Shown: one piece after another, positions 1 to 5,938 of the stretch | How positions within the stretch are numbered: position 1 is the stretch's first letter | Layout: each line of letters begins with the position of its first letter | NCBI GenBank assembly: GCA_002309035.1 | Contig: DBWT01000052.1 | Location: forward strand, 5,136 to 11,526 | Origin: Caryophanales bacterium UBA1231 | Lineage (GTDB): Bacteria; Bacillota_I; Bacilli_A; ML615J-28; CAG-313 | DNA length: 6,391 nucleotides | Reading direction: 5' to 3' | The notes under the pieces: model-generated | Told to the model about the DNA's origin: nothing | Database searches by the model: none | The model's input: the letters and a program-made list of their open reading frames with translations, nothing else | Position numbers and translations under genes: made by a program

Positions 1-888
1 GATGCGATATATATAAAAGTCAATGATATTGATATTTTGGTTGATGCTGGTTCACGTCAATACAGTGCACAATCAATCAATAACTATTTAGATCAATATG
101 TTGAAGACAACACATTAGAATATGTTATAGCAACCCATGCCGATCAAGATCATATTGCGGGATTCGTTGGCACAACAAGCATCGAGGGAGTCTTTGATCA
201 CTATACTATTAATACATTAATTGATTTTAATTTATCCAATAAAGAACAAAAAGAGGCAAGCTTAATTACGAAATATTACAATAAAAGAGAATCTTGTATT
301 CAAAAAGGAATGAAACACTATACAGCATTAGATTGTGTTAATGAAACAAATGGGGCTAGTAAAATCTATCAGTTAAGTGAAGATACTACGTTAGAAATAC
401 TTTACAATTATTTCTATGAGCACAAATCTAGCAAGGAAAACAATTATTCCGTTTGCTTTATGTTGACACAAGCAGAAAGATACTTCTTATTTACTGGTGA
501 TTTAGAAGAAAAAGGTGAAGAGTATTTAGTTGAATATAATGATTTGGTTCCTGTTGAACTATTTAAAGCAGGTCATCATGGTTCACCAACATCATCTACT
601 TCTACATTACTTGAAGTTATTCAACCAAAAGTTGTCGTAGTTACATGCTGTGCAGGAAGTGAAGAATATACAACAGAAAAAGATAATCAATTTCCATCTC
701 AAGCCTTTATTGATCGTATTAAACCATATACTAATTTAGTATTTGTGACTAATATGATTGATGGTGATTCATATAAAGCTATGAATGGTAATGTGATAAT
801 TAATTCAACAAAGAGTTTTCAAATTGTTTGTACTAATAATGATATAACACTTTTTGAAACAGAATGGTTTAAACAAAACCGCAAATAG
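1..888 (+). CDS. ComEC/Rec2-type metallo-beta-lactamase-fold hydrolase, 5' end missing
   Basis: The frame is open from base 1, so the gene begins upstream of the window; a TTG at position 37 is an internal Leu codon, not a start. The 295 visible residues begin DAIYIKVNDIDILVDAG, the usual first strands of the ComEC C-terminal hydrolase domain. Visible metal-site motifs, numbered from the first complete codon, are HADQDH (46-51, the HxHxDH-type motif), FTGD (164-167) and GHHGS followed by STS (191-200, typical of the ComEC branch). In this family the domain is a metal-dependent phosphodiesterase or nuclease. It occurs as the last domain of the DNA-uptake channel ComEC and also as stand-alone secreted or cytoplasmic proteins. 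The missing N terminus decides which applies here, so no gene symbol is given. The fold is well supported and the substrate is unknown. The stop lies 14 bases before the preferred start of the amidase gene, so the two are probably co-transcribed. Confidence 0.88.
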   Translation, partial: DAIYIKVNDIDILVDAGSRQYSAQSINNYLDQYVEDNTLEYVIATHADQDHIAGFVGTTSIEGVFDHYTINTLIDFNLSNKEQKEASLITKYYNKRESCIQKGMKHYTALDCVNETNGASKIYQLSEDTTLEILYNYFYEHKSSKENNYSVCFMLTQAERYFLFTGDLEEKGEEYLVEYNDLVPVELFKAGHHGSPTSSTSTLLEVIQPKVVVVTCCAGSEEYTTEKDNQFPSQAFIDRIKPYTNLVFVTNMIDGDSYKAMNGNVIINSTKSFQIVCTNNDITLFETEWFKQNRK

Positions 889-893
889 AAAGG
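887..893 (+). promoter_or_regulatory. Ribosome binding site that decides the amidase start
   Basis: AGAAAGG overlaps the stop codon of the upstream gene. It directly touches an ATG at 894 but lies 9 bases from the in-frame ATG at 903. Only the latter spacing is workable, so 903 is the preferred start. Confidence 0.6.
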
Positions 894-902
894 ATGAACA
901 AA

Positions 903-2834
903 ATGAAAAAAATAATAATTATGTTTATGGTTTTTTGCCTTTCATTCATGATTTGTTCTTGTGATTCTAGTAAGCCAAGTGTTGAACCAACTCCAGGTCC
1001 ATCAAACACTGAACCACAAGAAGAATACATCAAAGATGTGACTATTGTAAATACTGATGTAAATAGTATCACAATTGATAATTTAGAGATGAAAGTGCCT
1101 ACAGAAATCAAATCAAGTATTAATTTAATTGAAGACATTCAAAGTATATATATAAAATGGGAATCAGATCATCCTGAAATTTTAAATGATAGTGGATGTC
1201 TATTTGTTCCTGAACAAAATACTGACATTGTTCTTACTGCTCATTTATCAACTGGCGATAAAGAACGTACATTAACATACAATTTAACTGTTAATGTTGA
1301 TCCATCTGATCAATTTATGATGGCTTATAATGTTTTCAGCAGTAAAATTAAAAGCGCATATACTAAAAATGCGAGTCTTTATCAAATGACTTATCGACAA
1401 CTAACTGGTGTATTTGAGTCAATGAATAAAGAAGTCATGGATGATACCGGTAAAATATATCAAACAGATTATAGCCAAGACTTAGTATTAAAACTTACAA
1501 TCACAAATACAGAAACAGAAGAAGTAAGAGAGTATTATATTATGAGCCAGGTAAGTGAATATTCAAATAATTCATATATTTCTTTAATTAGCGAATGGGT
1601 TGAAGAAAAAGTTAATTTATTAGCACTTGGTGAAATTGATAAATTACCAACAAAACATGAATTATATGAATCTCATATTGAATGGGTTGGTGGTTTAAAG
1701 ACTTTCATTTCTAGTGATGGCTATATCATCAAACCAATAGAAAAAGTTAATGATACTATTAATTGTAAAATCACTTATGGTGATACGACAATTTCAAAAT
1801 CATATAAATTAAAAAATTATGGTGGAGCAACCGAAGAAGAATTCTTAGATCAATTCTTAGAATTCATTATGCCAAAGAATATCATTGCGCATCACAACTA
1901 TGTTAAATATAATGTCAATGATTATTATTTCCATAGTCAAGTTGAATGTCAAGAAGGCGGTGTATTAAATCTTCTTACTGGTAAAGAACTTGAAGTTGAT
2001 ATGACTTACTATAACGATGTTTTCAAAAATCGTGATGAAGGCAAATTCCAAAATAGAATATGGAGTAATTACTATCATCGCTCTGTCGGTAATGGTGTAT
2101 CACAAAGTGATTTAGATGCTATTTTTGGTGAAGGCTATGTTATTCCAAATGATGACAATATTTTCTGGATTGTTATTCATGAAAGTGGTATGGCAAGACC
2201 TAATGAAGATGCTAAATGCTTAGCTGTTGGTCAAATCAATAATTTATATAATACATCTGGTTATCGTAGTGCTTCATGGCATTATCAAGTTGATGATGGT
2301 GTAATATATCAATCATTCCCAGAATCAATTGAAGCATGGCATGCTGGTGGTAATTATGGAGGAGGTCCTCATTGGCCATATGGTAATACAAATAGTATTG
2401 GTATTGAAATGTGTATTAATGCTGATGGCAACTATGATGGTGCTTTACATATGGACACAAAGCTAGTAGCTAATCTTCTTTATAAATACAATCTTCAAAT
2501 CGAAAACGTAGCGCGACATTATGATTTCGCTGGTAAGAACTGTCCTGCATATATGAATGATACACTTCGTTGGGATGAATTCAGACAATATGTTAATATG
2601 GAATTATATGCTATTAAGTATTTAAGAAATGCTGAAGTAACATGGACAGTATCTAATTTTGACACGTTATTCAAGAAAAGTGCTAATGAACTATATTATG
2701 CTAAAAAAGTAACAATTGAAACACCTGTTGAAATTACATTAGAAGTCACTAAAGGTGAATATCATTTTGAAAAAACAGTTACAGTTGTTCTTACTCCTGA
2801 TGATATTGACTTAAGTGTTTGGGCAATTAATTAA
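903..2834 (+). CDS. Lipoprotein N-acetylmuramoyl-L-alanine amidase (Amidase_2/PGRP fold) with Ig-like domains
   Basis: The product probably cleaves the amide bond between N-acetylmuramic acid and the stem peptide of peptidoglycan on the outer face of the membrane. From ATG 903 it has 643 residues; an ATG at 894 would add three. Residues 1-19 form a short lipoprotein signal peptide (KK, hydrophobic core, lipobox ICS|C with C20), followed by a Pro/Ser/Glu-rich linker to about residue 42. Residues ~44-134 resemble an atrophied bacterial Ig (aBig) domain (W86 in IKWESDHPEI). A weaker similar unit lies at ~245-305 (W261 in HIEWVGG) and another at ~575-630 (W581 in VTWTVSN). The catalytic domain spans ~418-562. 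Zinc ligands by motif are H426 (IVIHES), H539 (ARHYDF) and C547 (GKNCP); further family motifs are WHYQVDDG (H460), WHAGG (H480) and NSIGIEM. It sits between the MBL-fold hydrolase and psuG in one operon. The amidase call is firm. The Ig-like calls rest on pattern only, and residues ~135-245 and ~310-415 are unassigned. Roles in wall turnover, recycling or killing neighbours are all possible. Confidence 0.9.
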   Translation: MKKIIIMFMVFCLSFMICSCDSSKPSVEPTPGPSNTEPQEEYIKDVTIVNTDVNSITIDNLEMKVPTEIKSSINLIEDIQSIYIKWESDHPEILNDSGCLFVPEQNTDIVLTAHLSTGDKERTLTYNLTVNVDPSDQFMMAYNVFSSKIKSAYTKNASLYQMTYRQLTGVFESMNKEVMDDTGKIYQTDYSQDLVLKLTITNTETEEVREYYIMSQVSEYSNNSYISLISEWVEEKVNLLALGEIDKLPTKHELYESHIEWVGGLKTFISSDGYIIKPIEKVNDTINCKITYGDTTISKSYKLKNYGGATEEEFLDQFLEFIMPKNIIAHHNYVKYNVNDYYFHSQVECQEGGVLNLLTGKELEVDMTYYNDVFKNRDEGKFQNRIWSNYYHRSVGNGVSQSDLDAIFGEGYVIPNDDNIFWIVIHESGMARPNEDAKCLAVGQINNLYNTSGYRSASWHYQVDDGVIYQSFPESIEAWHAGGNYGGGPHWPYGNTNSIGIEMCINADGNYDGALHMDTKLVANLLYKYNLQIENVARHYDFAGKNCPAYMNDTLRWDEFRQYVNMELYAIKYLRNAEVTWTVSNFDTLFKKSANELYYAKKVTIETPVEITLEVTKGEYHFEKTVTVVLTPDDIDLSVWAIN

Positions 2835-2835
2835 T

Positions 2836-3753
2836 ATGAAAATTAAATATAGTAAAGAAGTCCAAGCTGCATTAAATAATCACACACCAATAGTAGCATT
2901 AGAATCAACAATTATTGCGCATGGCATGCCTTATCCAAAAAATCTTGAAGTAGCAAGACATTGTGAAGAAATTATAAAAAAAGAAGGTGCTGTTCCCGCA
3001 ACGATTGCTGTAATAAATGGTGAAATATGCGTTGGTTTAAACGATGAAGATTTAATGCTTCTTGCATCATCAAAAGAAGTATTAAAACTTTCACGAAGAG
3101 ATTTAAGCTATGGGGTTGCTTTCAAGAAACATGGTGCTACAACTGTTGCTGCCACAATGCTTATTGCTAAAGAAGCAGGTATTCCGCTTTTTGCAACCGG
3201 TGGTATTGGTGGTGTTCATCGTGGCGTTTCTGAAACTTGGGATATATCTCAAGATTTAGAAGAACTATCAACAACAAATGTCACTGTCGTATCAGCCGGT
3301 GCTAAATCGATTTTAGATCTATCTAAAACAATGGAATTTTTAGAAACCAAAGGTGTTCAAGTTGTTGGTTATAAAACTAATGAATTACCTGCCTTTTTCA
3401 CAAGAAAAAGTGGTGTAGAAGTTCCACTTAGACTAGATTCACCAAATGATATAGCAAAACTCATCAAAACTAAAAATGAACTTGGAATTAACAATGCTAT
3501 TTTAGTAGCTAATCCAATTGATGAACAATATCAAGTAGATTATGATTTAATCAATAAAGCAATCGAAGATGCTGAACAAGAAATGAAAAAACAAGGAATA
3601 AGTGGAAAGAAAGTAACACCATACTTACTTCAAAAAATCAATGAAATAACTAGTGGTGTAAGCTTAGAAGCTAATTGCCATTTAGTATATTCTAATTGTA
3701 GTCTTGCAGCAAGAATTGCAGTAGAATTAAACAAACTTGAAAGTAATAAATAA
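2836..3753 (+). CDS. psuG: Pseudouridine-5'-phosphate glycosidase
   Basis: PsuG is a cytoplasmic enzyme that converts pseudouridine 5'-phosphate plus water to uracil and ribose 5-phosphate, breaking a C-C glycosidic bond. The 305-residue product has the normal family length. Family signatures are VALESTIIAHGMPYP near the N terminus (E23), KLSRRDL (K84), ATGGIGGVHRG (120-130), WDISQDL (D140, the expected divalent-metal position), AGAKSILD (K157, the expected Schiff-base lysine) and EANCHLVYSN (N280). All the key residues recalled for the E. coli enzyme have counterparts. ATG 2836 is chosen because the alternative GTG at 2815 adds seven residues that overlap the amidase gene. The start follows the amidase TAA by one base and has no recognisable Shine-Dalgarno sequence, which suggests translation by reinitiation from the upstream gene. 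The usual partners, a pseudouridine kinase (psuK) and a nucleoside transporter, are not in the window. Confidence 0.96.
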   Translation: MKIKYSKEVQAALNNHTPIVALESTIIAHGMPYPKNLEVARHCEEIIKKEGAVPATIAVINGEICVGLNDEDLMLLASSKEVLKLSRRDLSYGVAFKKHGATTVAATMLIAKEAGIPLFATGGIGGVHRGVSETWDISQDLEELSTTNVTVVSAGAKSILDLSKTMEFLETKGVQVVGYKTNELPAFFTRKSGVEVPLRLDSPNDIAKLIKTKNELGINNAILVANPIDEQYQVDYDLINKAIEDAEQEMKKQGISGKKVTPYLLQKINEITSGVSLEANCHLVYSNCSLAARIAVELNKLESNK

Positions 3754-3770
3754 GATTAGATAAAAAAAAT

Positions 3771-3802
3771 AGGATGATGAACAATTGTTCATCACCTTTT
3801 TT
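3771..3802 (+). terminator. Intrinsic terminator closing the MBL-amidase-psuG operon
   Basis: A perfect 8-bp stem (TGATGAAC at 3775-3782, GTTCATCA at 3787-3794) with an AATT loop is followed by CC and six T. AGG/CCT can extend the stem past one bulged A. The A-rich stretch at 3762-3769 could let it work in both directions. It lies 17 bases after the psuG stop. Confidence 0.9.
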
Positions 3803-3826
3803 ATTAAAAATAATATAGTATTTAAG

Positions 3827-3855
3827 TTTACAAAACAAACCATTTTTGATATAAT
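3827..3855 (+). promoter_or_regulatory. Sigma-A promoter of the rpsF-ssb-rpsR operon
   Basis: TTTACA (3827-3832), a 17-base spacer and TATAAT (3850-3855), with TG at 3847-3848 forming an extended -10. Transcription should begin near 3861-3863, leaving a leader of about 66 bases before rpsF. Confidence 0.88.
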
Positions 3856-3860
3856 AATAC

Positions 3861-3922
3861 GAATGGAATTATTCCATCCTTGCTTTATACAAGATATAAA
3901 GCCAAATGACCATAAGGAGGTG
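3861..3922 (+). promoter_or_regulatory. rpsF leader able to pair its own Shine-Dalgarno; candidate S6:S18 autoregulatory element
   Basis: Three helices can be read directly. The first is a hairpin ATGGA/TCCAT (3863-3867, 3873-3877). The second is a perfect 8-bp hairpin GCTTTATA/TATAAAGC (3882-3889, 3895-3902) with a 5-base loop. The third is a closing stem TCCTT/AAGGA (3877-3881, 3914-3918) that takes up the first part of the ribosome binding site AAGGAGGTG (3914-3922). On the 5' side the closing stem adjoins the 8-bp helix without a gap; the 3' side carries an 11-base bulge ending GACCAT. Many bacteria control rpsF with a leader bound by the S6:S18 complex. The position and Shine-Dalgarno pairing fit that, but the conserved CCG I recall for that motif is not visible. 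The identity is therefore inferred; the pairings are seen in the sequence. Confidence 0.5.
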
Positions 3923-3928
3923 TACTAA

Positions 3929-4210
3929 ATGAAAAAATATGAAGTTATGTACATTATTCGTCCTGAAGTTGAAGAAGAAGCAAGAAAAGCTCTAATTGAA
4001 GAAATCAATGCTGCTTTTACATCAAATGCTTCAACAGTAGACAAAGTTGATGAATGGGGTATCCGTGATTTAGCCTATGAAATTGCTAAATGTCGTAAAG
4101 GATATTATGTACTTCTAAACGTAACAGCAACAGTTGAAGCTGTTAATGAATTCACACGTTTAGCAAATATTAAAGAAAATATTATTCGTCACATCGTTGT
4201 GGCTGAATAA
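3929..4210 (+). CDS. rpsF: 30S ribosomal protein S6
   Basis: S6 binds the 30S platform as a heterodimer with S18. The 93-residue product has the family pattern from end to end: MKKYEVMYIIRPEVEEE as the first strand, the central DEWGIRDLAYEIAKCRKGYYVLLNV and the terminal IIRHIVV. Its length is normal for Gram-positive S6, and it lacks the acidic tail of E. coli S6. The start is fixed by AAGGAGGTG at 3914-3922. It is the first gene of a promoter-driven operon with ssb and rpsR, so both S6 and its partner S18 come from the same transcript. Confidence 0.98.
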   Translation: MKKYEVMYIIRPEVEEEARKALIEEINAAFTSNASTVDKVDEWGIRDLAYEIAKCRKGYYVLLNVTATVEAVNEFTRLANIKENIIRHIVVAE

Positions 4211-4221
4211 TTGGAGGGCTT

Positions 4222-4680
4222 ATGAATCGCGCTATTTTAGTTGGAAGATTAACTAGAGACCCTGAATTAAGAAACACTAATAGCGGTGTTCCTGTTGCTT
4301 CATTTACTATTGCTGTTAACAGAACTTTTGCATCAGCAAGTGGTGAAAGAGAAGCAGATTTCATTAATTGTATTGCTTTTAATAAGCAAGCAGAAAATCT
4401 ACAAAGATACATCAAAAAAGGTGGATTAGTAGGTGTTGAAGGGCGTATTCAAACAAGAAGTTATACTGCTCAAGATGGTTCAAAGAGATTTGTCACTGAA
4501 GTTGTTTGTGATAATGTTCATTTCTTAGAACCAAAAGGTACAGGTGCAAACCAAAATGCTTATCCAGCATATGATGATTTAACACCATATAATATGCCGC
4601 AACAACAAACAAAACAACCTAGTCCATATGATGATCTTCAAAATCAATATGACGTCAGTGATGACGATCTACCATTTTAG
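4222..4680 (+). CDS. ssb: Single-stranded DNA-binding protein
   Basis: SSB coats single-stranded DNA during replication, recombination and repair and recruits partners through its C-terminal tip. Residues 1-~105 form the OB fold, with MNRAILVGRLTRDPELR, INCIAFNKQAENLQRYIKKG, GRIQTRSYTAQDG and VCDNVHFLE all matching the family. Residues ~106-145 are a Gln/Pro/Tyr-rich flexible linker holding two YDDL repeats. Residues 147-152, DDDLPF, are the intact partner-binding tip. The 152-residue length is typical of a housekeeping copy. GGAGG at 4213-4217 sets the start; the gap from the rpsF stop is 11 bases. Position between rpsF and rpsR marks it as the chromosomal replication SSB rather than a phage or competence paralogue. 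Confidence 0.97.
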   Translation: MNRAILVGRLTRDPELRNTNSGVPVASFTIAVNRTFASASGEREADFINCIAFNKQAENLQRYIKKGGLVGVEGRIQTRSYTAQDGSKRFVTEVVCDNVHFLEPKGTGANQNAYPAYDDLTPYNMPQQQTKQPSPYDDLQNQYDVSDDDLPF

Positions 4681-4692
4681 GAGGAATATATC

Positions 4693-4914
4693 ATGGCTGT
4701 TTTTAAAAGACGTAAAAAAACTTGTTATTTTACAGAAAACAAGATTGAAAAGATTGATTGGAAAGATGCTGATTTACTAAGACATTATATCAGTGATCGT
4801 GGAAAAATCTTACCACGTAGAGTTACTGGTACAAAAGCTATTTATCAAAGAGAATTAGCAATCGCAATCAAACGTGCTCGTCACATGGCATTATTACCAT
4901 TTGTTAGAGAATAA
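4693..4914 (+). CDS. rpsR: 30S ribosomal protein S18
   Basis: S18 is the partner of S6 in the small-subunit platform. The 73-residue basic protein carries the family features: [17 protein letters not shown] at the N terminus, [24 protein letters not shown] in the centre and the terminal [14 protein letters not shown]. One Cys (C11) remains, so it is not a classical four-Cys zinc-binding form. Its ribosome binding site AGGAGG (4679-4684) overlaps the ssb stop codon, a sign of tight coupling. rplI and dnaB-like helicase genes, which often follow in Bacillota, are absent here. Confidence 0.98.
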   Translation: MAVFKRRKKTCYFTENKIEKIDWKDADLLRHYISDRGKILPRRVTGTKAIYQRELAIAIKRARHMALLPFVRE

Positions 4915-5002
4915 TTGATTGTTGTTGTTAAAGCACAAAGCCAAAGCTCTACATGAATACAAAAATGTCATGCACAGTAGCTCGGCTCATGCTTAGCACA
5001 AT
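4915..5002 (+). other. Operon tail with three AAAGC repeats and weak hairpin potential
   Basis: This stretch between rpsR and the terminator repeat is less AT-rich than its surroundings. It begins with three AAAGC units at 4930-4949 (AAAGCAC, AAAGCC, AAAGCTC). It can also form an imperfect hairpin of AGC..TACATGA (4945-4956) with TCATG...GTAGCT (4968-4982). A frame running 4932-5015 is open, but its first ATG (4953) has no ribosome binding site, so no gene is called. It could be ordinary 3' untranslated RNA, a processed small RNA, or remnants of older sequence. Confidence 0.3.
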
Positions 5003-5054
5003 AACAAGTAAATAACAAGAAATAGATCATGCAAGAAGCATGGTCTTTTTTTAC
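5003..5054 (+). repeat. 52-bp terminator-bearing repeat, copy 1
   Basis: This copy matches 5859-5910 at 50 of 52 positions; the differences are C/T at 5032 and G/A at 5035, in and next to the hairpin loop. The repeat holds about 22 bases of unstructured lead (starting AACAAGTAAATAACAAG) followed by a complete intrinsic terminator. Identity stops abruptly at both ends, so this is one defined unit copied as a block rather than general similarity between terminators. Confidence 0.92.
5024..5052 (+). terminator. Intrinsic terminator of the rpsF-ssb-rpsR operon
   Basis: GATCATGC (5025-5032) pairs with GCATGGTC (5038-5045), including one T-G pair, across an AAGAA loop; A5024/T5046 extends it to 9 bp. 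Seven T follow (5046-5052). It is the 3' half of repeat copy 1. Confidence 0.92.
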
Positions 5055-5082
5055 ACATCAGATATTTATGCACGTGTGTTTA

Positions 5083-5111
5083 TTGTAAAAATGATATCAT
5101 TGTGATATACT
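5083..5111 (+). promoter_or_regulatory. Sigma-A promoter of the C39-like peptidase gene
   Basis: TTGTAA (5083-5088), a 17-base spacer and TATACT (5106-5111), with TG at 5103-5104 as an extended -10. The expected start near 5118 leaves a leader of about 28 bases. Confidence 0.82.
5090..5101. promoter_or_regulatory. 12-bp palindrome between -35 and -10, possible operator
   Basis: AATGATATCATT is a perfect dyad placed wholly in the spacer of the peptidase promoter, where a bound dimeric repressor would block RNA polymerase. In AT-rich DNA a 12-bp dyad can arise by chance, so the function is inferred from position only. Confidence 0.35.
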
Positions 5112-5145
5112 TTTAATACGTATTCTTACAAAGAGGTAAACTATT

Positions 5146-5805
5146 ATGAAAAAAAAGATATTGCTTATTTCCATTAGTTTAATATGTTTAGTCTCATTAG
5201 CTATATTAATTCCATTCATAGTTTTAAACGTTAAAACAACTAACTTAAAAGTAGATTATGAATATTTAAAGTTGGATGAGAATTATAAAGATGAAGTTAA
5301 AGTAGAAGATATCAATCTAGTTAGTCAAAAGATATCTTGTGGATATGCATGCATTGAAATGGTTTCTACATTTTATGGTTCAATAGTAAGTGAAGATGAT
5401 TTAGATAGTAAAAACAAGACTATATCTACATCTTCTTCAAATGGTTTTTTAAAAGAAATAAATGCATCAATTCCAAATAAGGAATTTGTAATGCATTCAT
5501 ATTTGAAAAACGATGAACTATTAAAAGAAATTTATAGTTCATTAAAAAAAGGTAATCCAGTAGTTATCGAATGGGCTGCTAAATATGAAGAGGGGTGGAC
5601 TTTGCATTTTTCAGTTGTTAGTGGTTTAGATATTAAAAATGATAAAGTGACTATTTATAATCCATATGGCTATATTGAACAAATATCTTTAGACGAATTC
5701 ATTAGTAGAATGTCATTTAGCGCTTATCAAAAAATGCCACTATTTCTAAATTTTGGATTTGCATTTGGTGCATTTAGAAAAAATACTATTTTTTATGCAT
5801 TATGA
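5146..5805 (+). CDS. Membrane-anchored papain/C39-like cysteine peptidase family protein
   Basis: The 219-residue product has one N-terminal membrane segment (residues ~4-28, after MKKK) and then a domain that should lie outside the cell. The domain matches the Peptidase_C39_2-type papain-like pattern. Q61 and C65 in SQKISCGYACIEMVSTFYG fit the oxyanion Gln and nucleophile, with MV.TFYG typical of the following helix. H154 is in WTLHFSVVSGLD, and N172 in VTIYNPYG occupies the place where many members have Asp. Asn is tolerated as third residue in papain. Likely roles are cleavage of a peptide or isopeptide bond, or an inactive binding relative; no substrate or ABC transporter is encoded nearby. 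The start is fixed by AAAGAGG (5130-5136) 9 bases before ATG. It has its own promoter and terminator, and repeat copies 1 and 2 flank it. It ends in TGA, unlike its neighbours. Family is moderately sure; substrate unknown. Confidence 0.78.
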   Translation: MKKKILLISISLICLVSLAILIPFIVLNVKTTNLKVDYEYLKLDENYKDEVKVEDINLVSQKISCGYACIEMVSTFYGSIVSEDDLDSKNKTISTSSSNGFLKEINASIPNKEFVMHSYLKNDELLKEIYSSLKKGNPVVIEWAAKYEEGWTLHFSVVSGLDIKNDKVTIYNPYGYIEQISLDEFISRMSFSAYQKMPLFLNFGFAFGAFRKNTIFYAL

Positions 5806-5832
5806 TAATTAATAAACTATTAGAGGAATAAT

Positions 5833-5871
5833 ATGAAAGCAACTATAGCTAGTGTTAAAACAAGTAAATAA
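5833..5871 (+). CDS. Possible 12-codon peptide ORF running into repeat copy 2
   Basis: ATG 5833 is preceded by GAGGA (5823-5827) with a 5-base spacing and encodes MKATIASVKTSK before TAA. The last three codons and the stop belong to the repeat. It may be a real small peptide, a gene start truncated when the repeat was copied here, or chance. Nothing recognisable is encoded. Confidence 0.22.
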   Translation: MKATIASVKTSK

Positions 5872-5910
5872 CAAGAAATAGATCATGTAAAAAGCATGGT
5901 CTTTTTTTAC
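5859..5910 (+). repeat. 52-bp terminator-bearing repeat, copy 2
   Basis: This is the second copy of the unit at 5003-5054, in the same orientation, starting 856 bases further on. Both mismatches leave the hairpin intact: one exchanges a C-G closing pair for T-G and the other lies in the loop. Between the copies lies only the peptidase gene with its promoter plus the short tail at 5806-5858. Confidence 0.92.
5880..5908 (+). terminator. Intrinsic terminator of the C39-like peptidase gene
   Basis: GATCATGT (5881-5888) pairs with GCATGGTC (5894-5901) across an all-A loop, extended by A5880/T5902, and seven T follow (5902-5908). It lies 75 bases after the peptidase stop. Confidence 0.9.
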
Positions 5911-5914
5911 GCTT

Positions 5915-5934
5915 TTGGGTTATAAAGAACCCAA
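5915..5934. promoter_or_regulatory. 7-bp inverted repeat just upstream of the last promoter
   Basis: TTGGGTT (5915-5921) and AACCCAA (5928-5934) are perfect complements across ATAAAG and end 4 bases before the -35 box. No T-run follows, so it is not a terminator. A regulator site upstream of the promoter is possible but unproven. Confidence 0.35.
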
Positions 5935-5938
5935 TAGA

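Noticed and set aside
37..39. TTG as start of the MBL-fold gene
   Set aside because: The frame is open to base 1 and the residues before it (DAIYIKVNDIDI) match the start of the hydrolase domain, so the gene enters from outside the window.
869..1138. Open frame of 89 codons on the - strand
   Set aside because: It lies antisense to the start of the amidase gene, has no family resemblance, and its hydrophobic look comes from AT-rich reverse complement.
2815..2835. GTG 2815 as an upstream start for psuG
   Set aside because: It would overlap the amidase reading frame and add seven residues not typical of PsuG; ATG 2836 gives the normal length.
4182..4415. Open frame of 77 codons on the - strand
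   Set aside because: It is fully antisense to the rpsF end and ssb start, both certain genes, with no independent support.
4953..5015. 20-codon ORF before repeat copy 1
   Set aside because: It has no ribosome binding site and no recognisable sequence; kept only as context for the repeat.
5003..5910. CRISPR array or insertion sequence from the two repeats
   Set aside because: Only two copies 856 bases apart, direct rather than inverted, each a clear terminator, with no transposase between them.
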